A stretch of 64,000 nucleotides of DNA from Symsagittifera roscoffensis (lineage: Eukaryota; Xenacoelomorpha; Acoela; Convolutidae): assembly GCF_963678635.1 (NCBI RefSeq), contig NC_087070.1, positions 25,042,007 to 25,106,006 on the forward strand. The letters are read 5' to 3'. The notes under the pieces were generated by a model. It was not told the origin of the DNA. It saw nothing but the letters and a program-made list of their open reading frames with translations, and made no database searches. Position 1 is the first letter of the stretch; each line of letters opens with the position of its first letter. Positions 1 to 10,820 of the stretch are shown here, piece by piece. Both the position numbers and the translations under genes were made by a program.

Positions 1-2992
1 ACAAAGCAGTGACCATTGAGTGGTTGCATCAACAGCTGGGTCACAACAACATGAAGGATGTGGGGAACCTGGAACAACTGGTAGACGAGATTGAGATCGA
101 CAAAGGTCATTCAACCAGCGATGTAAGTGCACTATGTGCTACCCAGAATGCGAAGCGAGCTAAAGTGAAGAAGAGTTGGAGTACAAGGGCTAAAGACAAG
201 TTGATGATCGTTCACGCAGACACACTGGGACCACTCAACCTCAAGTCGACTGATGGAGTTCATCGCGGTGGGGTTCATCGACAGTTACAGCCGGTATGCA
301 GAGGTCTACTTCATGCAGTCAAAGGACGAGACGTTGGCGAAGTTCCAACATTTCGTGGCAGATGTGGGCAAACCAGCGACAATAGTCACTGACGGTGCAC
401 TGGAATACAACTCAAGGGCGTTTAACAAGTACTACCGGGAGCAAGCGATTCGACACGAGTTCTCCACGCCATACATGCCGGAGGACAACGGAAAGATTGA
501 GCGTGTTTGGGGCACGGTGGTGGGCATGACAAAGTGCATGATAGATCAAACCAAGATCCCGCCGATGTTTTGGACATTCGCGCTACGAGCAGCATTTCAC
601 CTGAAGAGCTGGAGTCTACACTCCGCTCACGGATCAACACCATTCGAGATGATGTTCGGCAGTAGACCGAATCTCAAAGGACTTAGGGTGTTTGGGTGCA
701 AGGCGTTCGTGTATGTGGAACCACGGTACCGGAAGAAGCTCGAAGCGAAAGCAGTCGAAGGAGTTTTTCTGGTGTATGCGGCAAACTCAAATGCATACGT
801 TGCAGCCGTGCCGAACAATCAAGGAAGAATGCGGCTGGTACAGACCCTCAGCATCACGTTTGACGAAGGACAACCATTCTTCAAAGAACCAGCCGACAAG
901 TTCGACCATGTCGAGTCTGGAGATCGAGACGATAGTTGGGGCTACGATTCTGATGATGATGGTGCGGATGGAGTTGCAGAACCCCTGGTTCTACCAGGAC
1001 CAATTCTTCCGTTTGCAGATGAAGACGGTGGTACGATGGTACAAGGAGTTAACGATGTGCAACCGGCGGTGCTGCAAATCATCGAGTCGGAAGAACCGGT
1101 GCAGCGACCATTGGAGCTACTGGAGCAGTCAACAACACGATGTGGTCGAGTGAGACTAAAGCCAGCGTGGATGGAGGACTACGTTCTCAACGACAACTTC
1201 AACAAGGAAGCCCATCTCTGCATTGCAGCGGTGGTTCCATCGACGGATGTACCAACCAGCATTCAAGAGGCGCTGGATGATCCGAACTGGAAAGCAGCGT
1301 TGAAGGCAGAGTTCGATTCTCTGGTCGACAACAAAAATAAGGAACTTGTTCCAAAAGCAGCGAATCGGAAGATCATCAGCGGCAAGTGGCATTTTGTTGT
1401 CAAACAAGGTTCAGATGGAGAGATCCTCAAGTACAAGGGGATCACTCAAATCTTCGGAATGGACTACAACAGATCTACTCCCCAAACGTGCGGCTTACAT
1501 CTCTGCGATTTTATGGGCAATCGCAGCGCAGCAGAAGTGTTTGGTGTACCAGATAGACATCAAGACGGCGTACTTGAATGCACCAATGAATGAGGAGATT
1601 TACATGCAGCAACCGGAGGGGTTCGAGAGTGCGGATGCGGACGGACGACAGATGGTGTGCCGGTTGCTGGAATCGTTGTATGGGAGGAACTGGCACCAGA
1701 TGTTGACCGAGTATCTTCAAGAGCTGGGATACAAAACATCAATCAACGATGCGTGTGGGTTCACCAAGATGGTCAACAACCAGTGGTGTTATGTGAGCGT
1801 ATGGGTTGACGACATCATATACTTCAGTCAGGACGCAGTCTTCAAGACGACGTTCGAGAAGCAGATGGTAGCAAAGCTCATAATCGGAGAAAAGTCGCAG
1901 TTGACGTAGTTTCTTGGCATAGGAGTCAAGTGCACCAAGGGAAGGATTGTTCTGGATCAACGACAGTACGTGACCAAGTTATTGAAAAATTTCGGGATGC
2001 TGGAGTGCAAGTGGGTCGTTACACCAGTAACGGAGAAACTTGTGCTGACGAAGGCTGACTGTCCCGATGACAATAGCGACGAACAATCTGAGATGAAGCA
2101 ACATGACTACCGTGGACTTGTTGATAGTTTAAACTACCTGGCGACGACAACACGCCCGGACATTGCGTATGCAGCACATGCGCTGAGTTCATACCTTGCC
2201 AACCCTGGTATGGTTCACTGAACTGCGGCGAAGCACGTGCTACGATATCTCAAGCGGACAACTGACTACACGCTGGTGTACCAATACGACAGCGGGGAAA
2301 TCCACTTGGAGGCATGGGCTGACTCCGATTATGCGGGAGAAATCGACACCAGGAAGAGTACGAGTAGATTTTGCGTCAAGGTCAATTCCAGCGGTGCAGT
2401 TTCATGGCCATCCAAACTGCAACAGACGTTGGCAACTTCAACAGTGGAGGCGAAGACAAATGCAACCTCGGAGTGTGTGAAGGAGACAATTCACTTCAGA
2501 GGACTTCTGGCGTTTCTTGCCTACAACCAACCGAGTGCAACAACGATATGGTCGGACAATCAGGCGTCAATTGCAATCTCTGGCAATGCAAGTTTCTGCA
2601 AGTCAAGGACGAAGCGTTTTGCGGTAAAGGTGGCATTCAAGCAAGAGGTGCAGACAAGAAACAAAGGCATGCTAAAGTATGTTCCGAGCGAGTCCAGTTC
2701 TTCCGACATCTTGACTAAAAGCCTGGGGAAATCAAAGACCGAGTCATTTGAGGGGGATCTTCTTGGGACAAACTCATCATTCAATTTGAAACGGCAAGCA
2801 TGAGTATCAAGTTCAATCAACCAAGTCGAATCAAAAGTGCCAATTTCAAATTGACTTCATGGACCTGCCAATACCAAACTAATTAATTAGTCTACCAGCA
2901 TTTGTTATTACTACTTTCTGTATCATTTTGTAAATCATCCCATGAATAAAGCTCTTATGAGACACATCTTCTTCTCAACTCTCTCAGCATAA
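1..2992 (+). mobile_element. Ty1/copia LTR retrotransposon fossil, copy 1 (5' part outside window)
   Basis: Remnant of a copia-type pol polyprotein, which in intact relatives makes protease, integrase, RT and RNase H for copying RNA into DNA and inserting it. Parts in order: a GAG-pre-integrase motif WLHQQLGHNN near the start; an integrase core at about 210-620 with HADTLGP, TDGALEYN and NGKIERVWGT carrying the D, D and E positions; an RT region with IDIKTAYLNAPMNEEIYMQQ (about 1,550-1,610) and the catalytic-type WVDDIIYF (about 1,803-1,830); and RNase H with WADSDYAG and WSDNQASIAIS (about 2,315-2,580). The order protease-integrase-RT-RNase H is the copia order. It is broken in several places and is a fossil. 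It is almost identical to copy 2 over the first 720 bases and clearly less so afterwards. The left end lies outside the window. Confidence 0.93.
2745..2992 (+). repeat. Copia 3' end: polypurine-tract-like run and LTR-like tail
   Basis: After the RNase H region there is a G-rich purine run (GAGGGGGATC near 2,750), the usual place for a polypurine tract. About 240 bases of noncoding sequence follow, with a poly(A) signal AATAAA at 2,945-2,950 and a pyrimidine-rich end close to CTCTCTCAGCA at about 2,982-2,992. The same arrangement closes copy 2 near 32,090. I cannot fix the exact LTR start because no 5' LTR is visible for either copy, so the boundary is inferred. Confidence 0.45.
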
Positions 2993-3620
2993 CTTAAACT
3001 TCCTCATAGGAGGAAGAAATTGCTGGAAAAGAGAAAGAAAAACAATCGTTTGTACAGGAGTGAACTTTGAGTGGAAAGGTGGACAGCTGAAGCTGCCCAA
3101 TGGTTCAAATTGAAAACTTGTTTCTCGAGCTAAAACTTTTTTGCTTAAAACTTCCTGAGTCAAACTAAATTACCAAATCAGTTTTAGAGTTGCTTTACAA
3201 TTTAGTTATTCAGTTCTAGAGGTCGTTTGGGTATGTAAGTACCCAATTTAGTTTTCTTGAGTGTGTTTTATATTGTCTTTTTGAGTTATCGAGAGCTTTT
3301 AGGTTGATCCATCTGAAATGGATCAAAGGTCCACTGTCCAATAAAAACTAACGGTATACGTAAGGTTCCGACCCTGTTTTTAACGGCGTTTGTGTGTTTT
3401 GGGTATTTTGAGACCTGAGCATAGGGGCGTTTTTATTTCTAGAGTTGGGAGTGGGGTGGTATTTTAATACTAGCCTTTAAGCTGTAACACGGTTTGTAGT
3501 CTCATGTCGCAAGTGAACCGAATTGGCTCCGACCGCTTGAGGTAGAAAACACAAGAGATAGTGCCCATGACTCACTGAGCCCACTGAGATAGTGCCCACT
3601 GAGCCAATGGTGATAGGGCC
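2993..3620. other. Noncoding spacer between copia and RT element
   Basis: No convincing coding frame. The stretch aligns with 32,091-32,580 after copia copy 2. About 150 bases between the 'ATCTGAAATGG' and 'GGTATTTT' sequences here are absent there. The shared spacer shows that copia plus its 3' flank was duplicated together and did not insert twice independently. Confidence 0.6.
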
Positions 3621-5640
3621 TATTTTTTTTAAAACCTCATAAGTGACTTAAATGAGCGACTGTTACAATAGTATATGATCACCATAACTGTACCCTCCTT
3701 GATGCCAAAAAATAGCGGATCAAAAAACTGCCGTTTATCAACAAAGAACTTGAAAATAATTTAAACGACATATATAAAAGTATCGTTACTTGGAAACTGT
3801 GTTTCAAAGTTCTAAGCAAACAAGAATGAGCTCGGTTTCCAATTCAGAATATTACTGAATCAGCAGCTGTTATCATTTGTAGAAGAAACACAAAATTCTA
3901 AGAATGCAATGAGAGCAGCAATGATTCTCCCATATCAGCTGCTCCTAGAAACTAATTCAATAACAAATGGGTTTGTTTCCAAAACTCTGAGCCGCCGAAT
4001 AATTTTGCAGAAGCACGGATTACTCGACGAATTATATTTTTCACTGCAGCAAAACTTCTCCAAATTAGACATCCAAAATGAAAAAAAGTGCGAAATAAAC
4101 GAATAATTTAAGGAATTTAAGAAACTAATGAGTACAGGCAAAATATCCGCAACCATTGGCTACCTTCTGACAAGAAAACAAATTTAGGCTAAAAGATTTC
4201 AATGAGGAAAGACAGTCCTTAGTGTCCTGATAGAAAAACAACCCCAGGCCAAAACAGCGATCACTAAATATATAACTGAAGTAACTGAAGACACAATGCC
4301 ATAACACCCCTCTTTATTCGAACAAAAAAACGCCAAGACACTTCAAAAGTCAACCCTGAAAACGCACGGAAGCCACGCTCCCTCAGGTTTCGATGCACGC
4401 GAATGGAGATGGATGTTAACTCAGTTCAACCAGACAACCAGTGAGTTTGCAAAACAATTGCAAAGCTATCCGATACGACAGCAAGTAAAGTTCTCTCCCA
4501 TGAAAAAAATAACTGCGTACAATTTGTCTCGTTTGATACCTCTGAACAAAAACCCAGTTGTAAGGCCTATTGATTCGGTGAGGTTCTGAGACAAATAACT
4601 GGCAAAACAATCACACAATGTAAAAAATCAGACCTTCAAAATCTCGGGAAAAAATTTCAAACTCTGCTGAGTCAGAAGTGTGGAATAGAATCTGCCACCC
4701 AGAGCTTGAGAAACGAGTTTGAGAAACCAAAAACGGACGCCGTACTACCTAATGATGCAGTAAAAGGCCCTCACCAATAGAAACCTTGCTCTAAAAAATG
4801 TAGAACCCTTTTTCCGGCACTCTAACGTGCGCTGGTCAACTCATATAAACATCCCTCAAATTTATAAGTCAACAACACGGTTTTGAAATCTACCAAAGGC
4901 ACAACGCAAGGTGATTGCCTCGCAATGGCTATGTAGGCTAGGTTTAGCAGGGGCTTGATCCCACTGATCGAGCTCCTGCTAAACCAAATGTCACTCAAAA
5001 ATGGTATTGAGAAAACGGAAGAGCGGCAGGTAATCTTGAGAGTCTCTGTGCACCACTCGACAGTATGGATGTGAACGGAAAATCTTTAGATAACACTGTA
5101 AAGCCTTCCATGAGTCAACTCATAAAAAGGAAAACCGCCGAGAATGCGCCATAAAGGTGTTCGAAGGCACAAATATTACAATGAGATGGTTTCAGAGTCA
5201 GTCCTTGGATCGGTTATTGAAATACCATCAGGATGCAAAAAATACATGGAAAGCGAAATTGAAAAGGTAACTACCCTAACGAAAAAAGTTTCCAAATTAG
5301 TTAAAAATGTCACCACAAAACGCGCACTCCTGCTACAGAAAAGGAATGCGAAAAAAAATTTATCTTCATAACCAGAACAACTCCGGAAGCCTTTAAGAGA
5401 ATGGAAATTGAAAAAAAAACGTGAGAACGTAAGACAGCAGCTACGTCCTAGTTTTACTGGTAATAACCATATAACCGCTGAAGATTGAAACCTTTTTGCA
5501 CTACCACTAGGAATGGGAGAACTCGACATCACCAGTAACACGGACTTTTCCAGAAAGTGTGAGTGGTAAACGAGAAAAGAGCGATCCAGAAATAGCAGAA
5601 ACATGAAAACTGAGAGTCAGATCAAAACTTTAATTTTCCA
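3620..5640 (+). mobile_element. Reverse-transcriptase retroelement fossil, copy 1 (family with GTTQGD motif)
   Basis: A degraded RT-encoding element. Readable parts in order: an N-terminal region with EWRWMLTQFN (about 4,400); RLIPLNKNPVVRPI (about 4,530-4,572), which resembles the block before the RT fingers in a group of animal RT proteins; NRNLALKNV (about 4,778-4,804); and GTTQGDCLAMAM (about 4,898-4,933), matching the G-x-x-Q-G-D/C core of RT. Downstream, the basic stretch PRMRHKGVRRHKYYNEMVSE starts near 5,138. The GxxQGD type of core is closer to non-LTR RTs than to copia, gypsy or BEL, but I cannot assign a clade and treat it as a fossil. The 7.36-kb tandem block begins inside it at 4,627, so only its 3' part recurs at 11,985. 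Broken in several places. The RT assignment is firm; the clade is not. Confidence 0.7.
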
Positions 5641-8080
5641 GAATCGAGACATTGAGAAACAGTGCCAGAGGCCATAAACAGAAAATCACTCCTGATGCAA
5701 ATTTTATCTTCTCGCAAAAATCACGGGGGTATAGAATTGTCAAGCTTATGCTGAACAGCAAGTCATATTCGGCATCCATCTGCACATGTATCTGACTTTG
5801 GAGGTCAAGCTTTTTTTCAACCAGTTGTAATTTTTTAATTTACAATCCGTCCAATCAAACAATTGTCAAGTTAGTTTTGATTTATGATGTACGATTAAGA
5901 ACCAAGAACGCCCCAAGAACAAATACCGACGGATTAAAACAACTAGTATTCTAAAACAATTGGTCAGCGTCAAAAAAGAGCTTTAAGTGCTTTTGAGCGT
6001 CTCTTCCAGAGCCATTTCAATATGCCTCTCGTATCAGCGGGTCGACAAAATTGTAACTGTCTAGAGGCTATCAGCCGATCCGCGCAAATTAAGTTAAGAG
6101 TATGTGAAAATGATTATGTGAAAATGAGTTCCTGACTGGGACTCAGTATGCCCGGATCACAAGGTCACTGCTAAAAGTAGGGCTGGTACTTTGTTATTAT
6201 TAAGTTACCTTTTTACGATTATTTTTATTTTAATTGGGATAATTACTCAATCCATCTGAGATCGGCCGACCATCTACCTCTACTCGTAGTTGTTTTATCC
6301 CGAAAAAGAACTTTTCTGTTGAAAAACTAAATTCAGACCTTTCCAGGAGGCTGAAATTGTTAACGTTACAGTTATCAAATACAACAAAACCATTCAACGA
6401 CAAGCTGGATGCACTTAATGGATTTTACCTCCTAAAAATTTGCTTCATTTTGTTATAACTTTTATTACATTTGCAGACAAGCCCATAATTTTGGAAAGTC
6501 AGTTCCAGGAACAATCGAACCGAATCATCAAACAATCATTAAATAGGGTAAAAACACGTGGAAATGATTAAAAACTAATGTTTGCAAGCAGTTCATCCGG
6601 CAGCAACAGGTGGATTATGTGATTTTTTTCTCGCCTTTAAGACAAACTTGCTTTTCACACTCAATTGTCGAGTAAAAACTACCTGAAGCAAAACTTTTAG
6701 CAAAGACCAAGAAGATGGAAAATATAACGATGAAATAAAATTTTGATTTGATTCATTTTATTATGAACTAGCTCCAGAAAAAAAAATAGCTCTGAACGGA
6801 GCTAATTTTTGATATCAAATTTTCCCATTTGACTTTGAAACAAGAAACTATTGCTGAAACAGGCTTAATGCTCACCAGGATAAATTTGGAGGGAAACGGT
6901 TTTGTCATCTCGTGTAATAATTTAAGGTTCAAATTGACAAATCAGCAACTTTAGTTTGCTTCTGTATTTCGCCTAGACTCAAAAAAATGAGAAAAACATA
7001 GATGTTTTTGCTGAAAAAAAATCAGCAAAGATGGACGTATGGGCCTATTTTGTCTGAAAAATGCCATAAAATTCTCTTCGTGTTCAAACTCGGTTGACCA
7101 TTAATTGCAAAATGCTGCCTGCAAGGACGTTTTTTTTTGTTTCAAAGCCACGACACCTCTACAGAACGGAAGATGAGAAGCAACCCGACCGTTTGACTCT
7201 TGTACCATGGACTGTTGATAGTCAGTTTTGGTGAGATGTATCCGTAGTTGACCAACTAATCACAAGTAGAATAAGCGAAAGCTGTATTTAAAAACCCGAA
7301 GGGCGGCGGCCGAAGCATAAACTCGCAAAACTGACAAACAAAAAAATAAAGTAATGACGAGAAGATTTCCCAATCAATACCCTGCGAAGGTAAGCAATAC
7401 CCTCCAGCACTGATATTTTTCTAAGTAGGCTCTGTAAGAACTTGAGCACATGTAATGATGAACCCAGGACAAGCTGTTTGATTGAATAGAGAATCTCCCT
7501 CGCAATACAGTAATCACGCTGCTTATGTACTCGTCACCAATAAACCTATAGCTACTTTCTTCAAAAAATTTTTACTTGTACAACCAAAGAAATAAGCCAG
7601 TTTAGTATAAGTCTCTGATAGACATACAAAAAGTAAAAGACTTACAATTCTGTGATTTCTTTGTTTCGCCAGTCCATTTTCAAATTACAAACGTCCTTGA
7701 TCACTAAAATCTTCAGAACAGAATCTTCATATTAAAAACAATAAGTAGGAATCAAACCGGCCAATTTTGCTTTTTCAGTTTTTTCCGGAAATAATTTTGT
7801 TTAGCGTAAGTCGAGAAGTCGGAAACTATTAAAGTTTCTGAAATTACCACAAAAGTTCTTTGTTGTTTCACGCAACTAAAAAAACCATTGGAAATTCAGA
7901 AATTAGGAACAAGTAATTTAAAACGTCAATAATTATAAAGAATCAGATGGTTGTGAATCAAATCATTCACATTGAGAAAGGTAACCCAACACAGAAAGAT
8001 TCAAATAAATAAATTGATATGATATAGAGCTACGGTTCTATTAGATCATTTTAATGAGCTGCATTTTTTTTCCTTGGCTC
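5640..8080. other. AT-rich noncoding spacer (unit A)
   Basis: No supportable gene; the few open frames are short and do not persist as proteins in the related copies. The same spacer is at 12,990-15,445 and, in rearranged pieces, at 35,520-35,769, 37,050-37,440, 39,600-41,330, 53,245-54,980 and 56,056-56,830. It contains a compact GC-richer patch near 7,290-7,400 (GGGCGGCGGCCGAAGC) that is retained in all copies. I see no promoter or RNA gene here. Confidence 0.55.
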
Positions 8081-8375
8081 TAGAAATCAAAGTTTTTCCG
8101 AGAGCTTGTATCAACTATGTTGCCGAGTACACAGCGGAGCTCGCAACATGTATTGCAATGGAGCTGATCTGCCTGAGAAAAATATCGGCTCTGGCTTCTC
8201 AATACACCTGCTCAACATCATGCAGAGCTTTTGGAGGAAAATTTTAGTTCTAGGGTTGGCTGCACCCCGATCTTCGAAAGCTATAAAGATATCAAATATT
8301 TGTAAAGAGTTCTTATTTTTCAGTTTATGTAGTTTTTTGCCTCGACTGCCGCTGTGCTAGGGTTACAAAATGAGA
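8080..8375. repeat. Conserved 0.3-kb segment with a short open frame, copy 1
   Basis: A segment found five times in the window (also 15,445, 37,440, 51,085 and 63,680). It contains an open frame of 84 codons beginning MYQLCCRVHSGARNMYCNG. Between copies most substitutions change the amino acid in this frame, and the same holds in the alternative forward frame, so there is no sign of protein-level selection. Best read as a piece of an old repeat, origin unknown. Confidence 0.5.
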
Positions 8376-8519
8376 CTCCAGTTCGCTCTAGAAAAAGCGA
8401 GAGAGTCAAGGACCACTATATTCTTGCCATTCAACCAGAAACTTTACAGCGAGGGAAAAAAGAAAAATCACTAATCACGACTGGACGAAGTTAATAGTTT
8501 CTGAGCTACCATAGCAAAG

Positions 8520-9515
8520 CCCGCATCCAAGTTTAGGCGTAAGTAATCGATTATAACGGATTATTATGATGAGTTTTTGACTATTATAATCGATTATAAT
8601 TACCAAAATTAGGTCTTTAAGGGATTTATAATTGATTATAATCGTGATATTTCCAAAGAGATTATAATCTTTTATAAACGATTATAATTGATTATAGTTC
8701 TTACTAAAAACCCTTAAAATCAATTATAATTGCTTATAATCGATTATAATCGATTATGATCGATTATAATATCTTATTTTGCCGAAATTTTCCTAAATTT
8801 GTATTTTACCTTTTGGGTTATTTTTTTTGAGTGATTAAAAAAATCTCTAAAAGAGAGATCTCTTGAACACTTTGGTTCATCTGAACTCAAAGTTTTACCA
8901 CGAAACAAAAGTTTCATAGAGATCCTTTCATATGAGTGGAAAGGTTCTCGCGGTAGATGAAAAATAAATATTCCGAATCAATCATGAAACTAAATCAATT
9001 TGTTGATGTTTTGGTGTTTAAAAAGCTTAAAATATGCATCACAAAACAACTCCAATGGGGAAGAAATGAAAAAAAAACTTTTGTAAATTTGAATTTATTG
9101 GAAAACTTCAAAAATAATTTTCTCATTTTTCATAGGAACCAACGTCCACAAAAAGCATAAAATATAGGCAATGTAGATGCAACTTGAAAGACAAAAATGG
9201 ACATACAAAAGAGATTATAATCAATTGTAATCGATTATAATGGATTTTTGTGCAAAATTAACGAAATAGAAAATTGAATAAAAATAAATGGATTATAATC
9301 AATTATAATCGATTATAATTGTATCGGAAAAACAAGACGAATAAATAATCGATTATAATCGATTACAATGCATTATACTTACTTATAATTTGATTTTGAA
9401 AAAAGAGATCATAATCAATTATTAATTGATTAAAATCGATTGTTTCTCAATTTTAGTGAGACTGGTACTAAAATCGTAATATAATCAATTATTAACGCTT
9501 GAAACTGGATGCGGG
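8520..9515. mobile_element. Nonautonomous TIR DNA transposon (MITE-like) with TTATAATCGA clusters, copy A
   Basis: About 996 bp, bounded by terminal inverted repeats. The left end reads CCCGCATCCAAGTTTAGGCG and the right end, on the opposite strand, CCCGCATCCAGTTTCAAGCG: the first 10 bases are identical and about 19 of 22 match with gaps. Inside each end lies a dense cluster of the palindromic motif TTATAATCGATTATAA and variants (about 8,545-8,775 and 9,205-9,495), around a core without the motif (about 8,780-9,200). No transposase frame is present. The block around 38,165-38,215 has the same flanks without this segment, which acts as an empty site. A 13-base G run follows the right end. No clear target-site duplication is visible, so the superfamily is undetermined. 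Confidence 0.78.
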
Positions 9516-9525
9516 GGGGGGGGGG
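9513..9525 (+). repeat. Poly-G run at the right end of the TTATAATCGA element
   Basis: Thirteen consecutive G bases, the first three of which belong to the terminal inverted repeat. The matching run in unit B has 14. The copy lacking the element (38,198) has only GGGG followed by TAGTGGG, so the run appears to have expanded after insertion. Confidence 0.85.
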
Positions 9526-9984
9526 TAGTGGGTATCATCCAAGTTTTAAGATGGCAAATCGATAATGCGGTCAACAACATATGTAATAAAAAAGATAACA
9601 GGTTTCTCAATTTATTAAGACAGCTTACAGATTCCCTAATGTATTAAGATTCAAAACGTTTCAAAAATTAGTTTTGACGCCCGAACTTCCAAACAAGTTT
9701 TGTTGCCCATATTTGCCAAGAGAAGCTCTTTCAATGCACTTCTTACAATTTGAGATACGTAAAAGCGATATTTTTCCTTGAAATACTCCGGGATGGAATG
9801 TTTCAGCAGTTTCAGATGATAAGTTTCAGAATTTTTTGGAACATTTGAAACTTTTTTAATTTGCGTTTTAATTTATACCTTGTAAACGCAAAACATTTTC
9901 TTTGTTTCCACTTGAAATGTAAGTGTAGAAAGCAATTGTGAAATGGAAGTCTAAATGCAGTAAAACCACGCCAAAAAGGAACAC
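9526..9984. other. Noncoding spacer between TTATAATCGA element and tRNA-like sequence
   Basis: No gene supported. It aligns with 16,891-17,335 and with 38,201-38,640, and its last part again with 39,050-39,200 and 41,335-41,495. It is a shared scaffold of the repeated blocks. Confidence 0.5.
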
Positions 9985-10059
9985 ATGGCCGAGCGGTCTA
10001 AGCTAAGGTTCAAATCTTATTCGAGTCCCCTGGCATAGGTCCGAGCCCACCATGGCCAT
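9985..10059 (+). other. tRNA-Leu/Ser-like sequence (tRNA pseudogene or SINE head), copy A
   Basis: Contains TGGCCGAGCGGTCTAAG, a near-perfect A box / D arm of a type II (Leu or Ser) tRNA gene. About 50 bases later, GGTCCGAGCCC differs from the B-box consensus GGTTCGANTCC at two positions. The 5' ATGGCC can pair with the 3' GGCCAT. A standard acceptor stem and a clean anticodon arm are missing, so this is not a functional tRNA gene. It could be a decayed tRNA-Leu copy or the head of a tRNA-derived SINE. Six copies exist in the window, all at matching places in the repeated blocks, so one ancestral event explains them. Confidence 0.55.
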
Positions 10060-10113
10060 ACAACTATTTAGTTGTTGACAGGGAAAGGTTTTGGTTGCTT
10101 TGCTTTTACTATC

Positions 10114-10194
10114 ATTACGTAATATTTATGTAATAGTTATGTAAAACTTTCACAATTATTACGTAATAATTTACCGAGCTCTTATACCGAGCTC
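10114..10194. repeat. Palindrome cluster next to LTR-like repeat
   Basis: Three perfect palindromes lie within about 80 bases: ATTACGTAAT (10,114-10,123), ATTATTACGTAATAAT (10,155-10,170) and two GAGCTC sites 13 bases apart (10,176 and 10,189). The cluster is kept near 17,465-17,545, 41,625-41,705, 55,270-55,349 and 57,120-57,200. Function unknown. Confidence 0.6.
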
Positions 10195-10450
10195 GTATAA
10201 ACGTGAAACGTAAGACTAATCAATTTCGATCTTGTCTGACCTCGAAACGACAGGTTTTTGTCTGCTAACTTTGGTGTATGCTGTCAACTATTGCTGCTAA
10301 AAATGGATAGCTTAATAGTTGATATATGTGCTTCGAAATTTACGATAAAATTGTTTACTGTATTTATCCGATGATTTACAGTTCAATAAAAATCAGAACC
10401 AGTTGTGTCAATCAACCCGATCTACCTTAGACCCGAATGGCAAAATTGAG
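10194..10450 (+). repeat. LTR-like direct repeat before BEL remnant (unit A)
   Basis: This segment, starting CGTATAAACGTGAAACG and ending near GACCCGAATGGCAAAATTGAG, recurs in direct orientation after the BEL pol remnant at 19,931-20,220 and likewise at 41,705/44,171 and 57,201/59,667. Direct repeats flanking BEL coding remnants suggest LTR remains. Canonical TG...CA ends are not visible, so this is inferred. Confidence 0.5.
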
Positions 10451-10820
10451 GTAGAAATATGGTCCGCCGACAAAATTGACGAAAATCAGATCGTTGGAAC
10501 TATCAATTAGCCAAAAATTGTCATTCAACCAAAGGCCAACCGGAAATTGAACCTTGTAGATAAAAGCAAACCAGACTGATATAAAAATTGACGATTGTAG
10601 CTTGAATACGAACATTGGCCATTTGACTAATCGAACGAAATTGACCACAAGAACGCTCAAGATAGTCAAAATTGCAAATGACTTGGCAGACCCAATGAGA
10701 TAAGATCAGCCGATGGAGTCAAGTTATCCGGAGGTTTTATGATCCCCACAATTGGATCTTCGACGATACAGCCGGGACTCATTTTTCAACAAACCAGTGA
10801 GCTCCAAACGGAGGTTCTGA

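Noticed and set aside
692-1153. Overlapping plus-strand frames and many minus-strand frames across the copia copies
   Set aside because: They are shadows of the integrase and RT reading frames and carry none of the family motifs.
8106-8360. The 84-codon frame starting MYQLCC, present in five places, as a real small gene
   Set aside because: Differences between copies mostly change the amino acid, both in this frame and the alternative forward frame, so the recurrence is explained by DNA duplication and not by protein conservation.
8545-9495. CRISPR array from the repeated palindromic words
   Set aside because: Repeats are short, variable and irregularly spaced with no unique spacers of constant length, and the context is clearly eukaryotic.
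9985-10059. Functional tRNA gene
   Set aside because: No standard seven-base acceptor stem or convincing anticodon arm, despite good A and B boxes.
10427-10669. Hydrophobic minus-strand frame (VVNFVRLVKWPMFVFKLQ), repeated in later blocks, as a membrane protein
   Set aside because: It is antisense to the BEL internal region and shows no start context or conserved substitutions beyond those of the DNA; likely AT-rich shadow.
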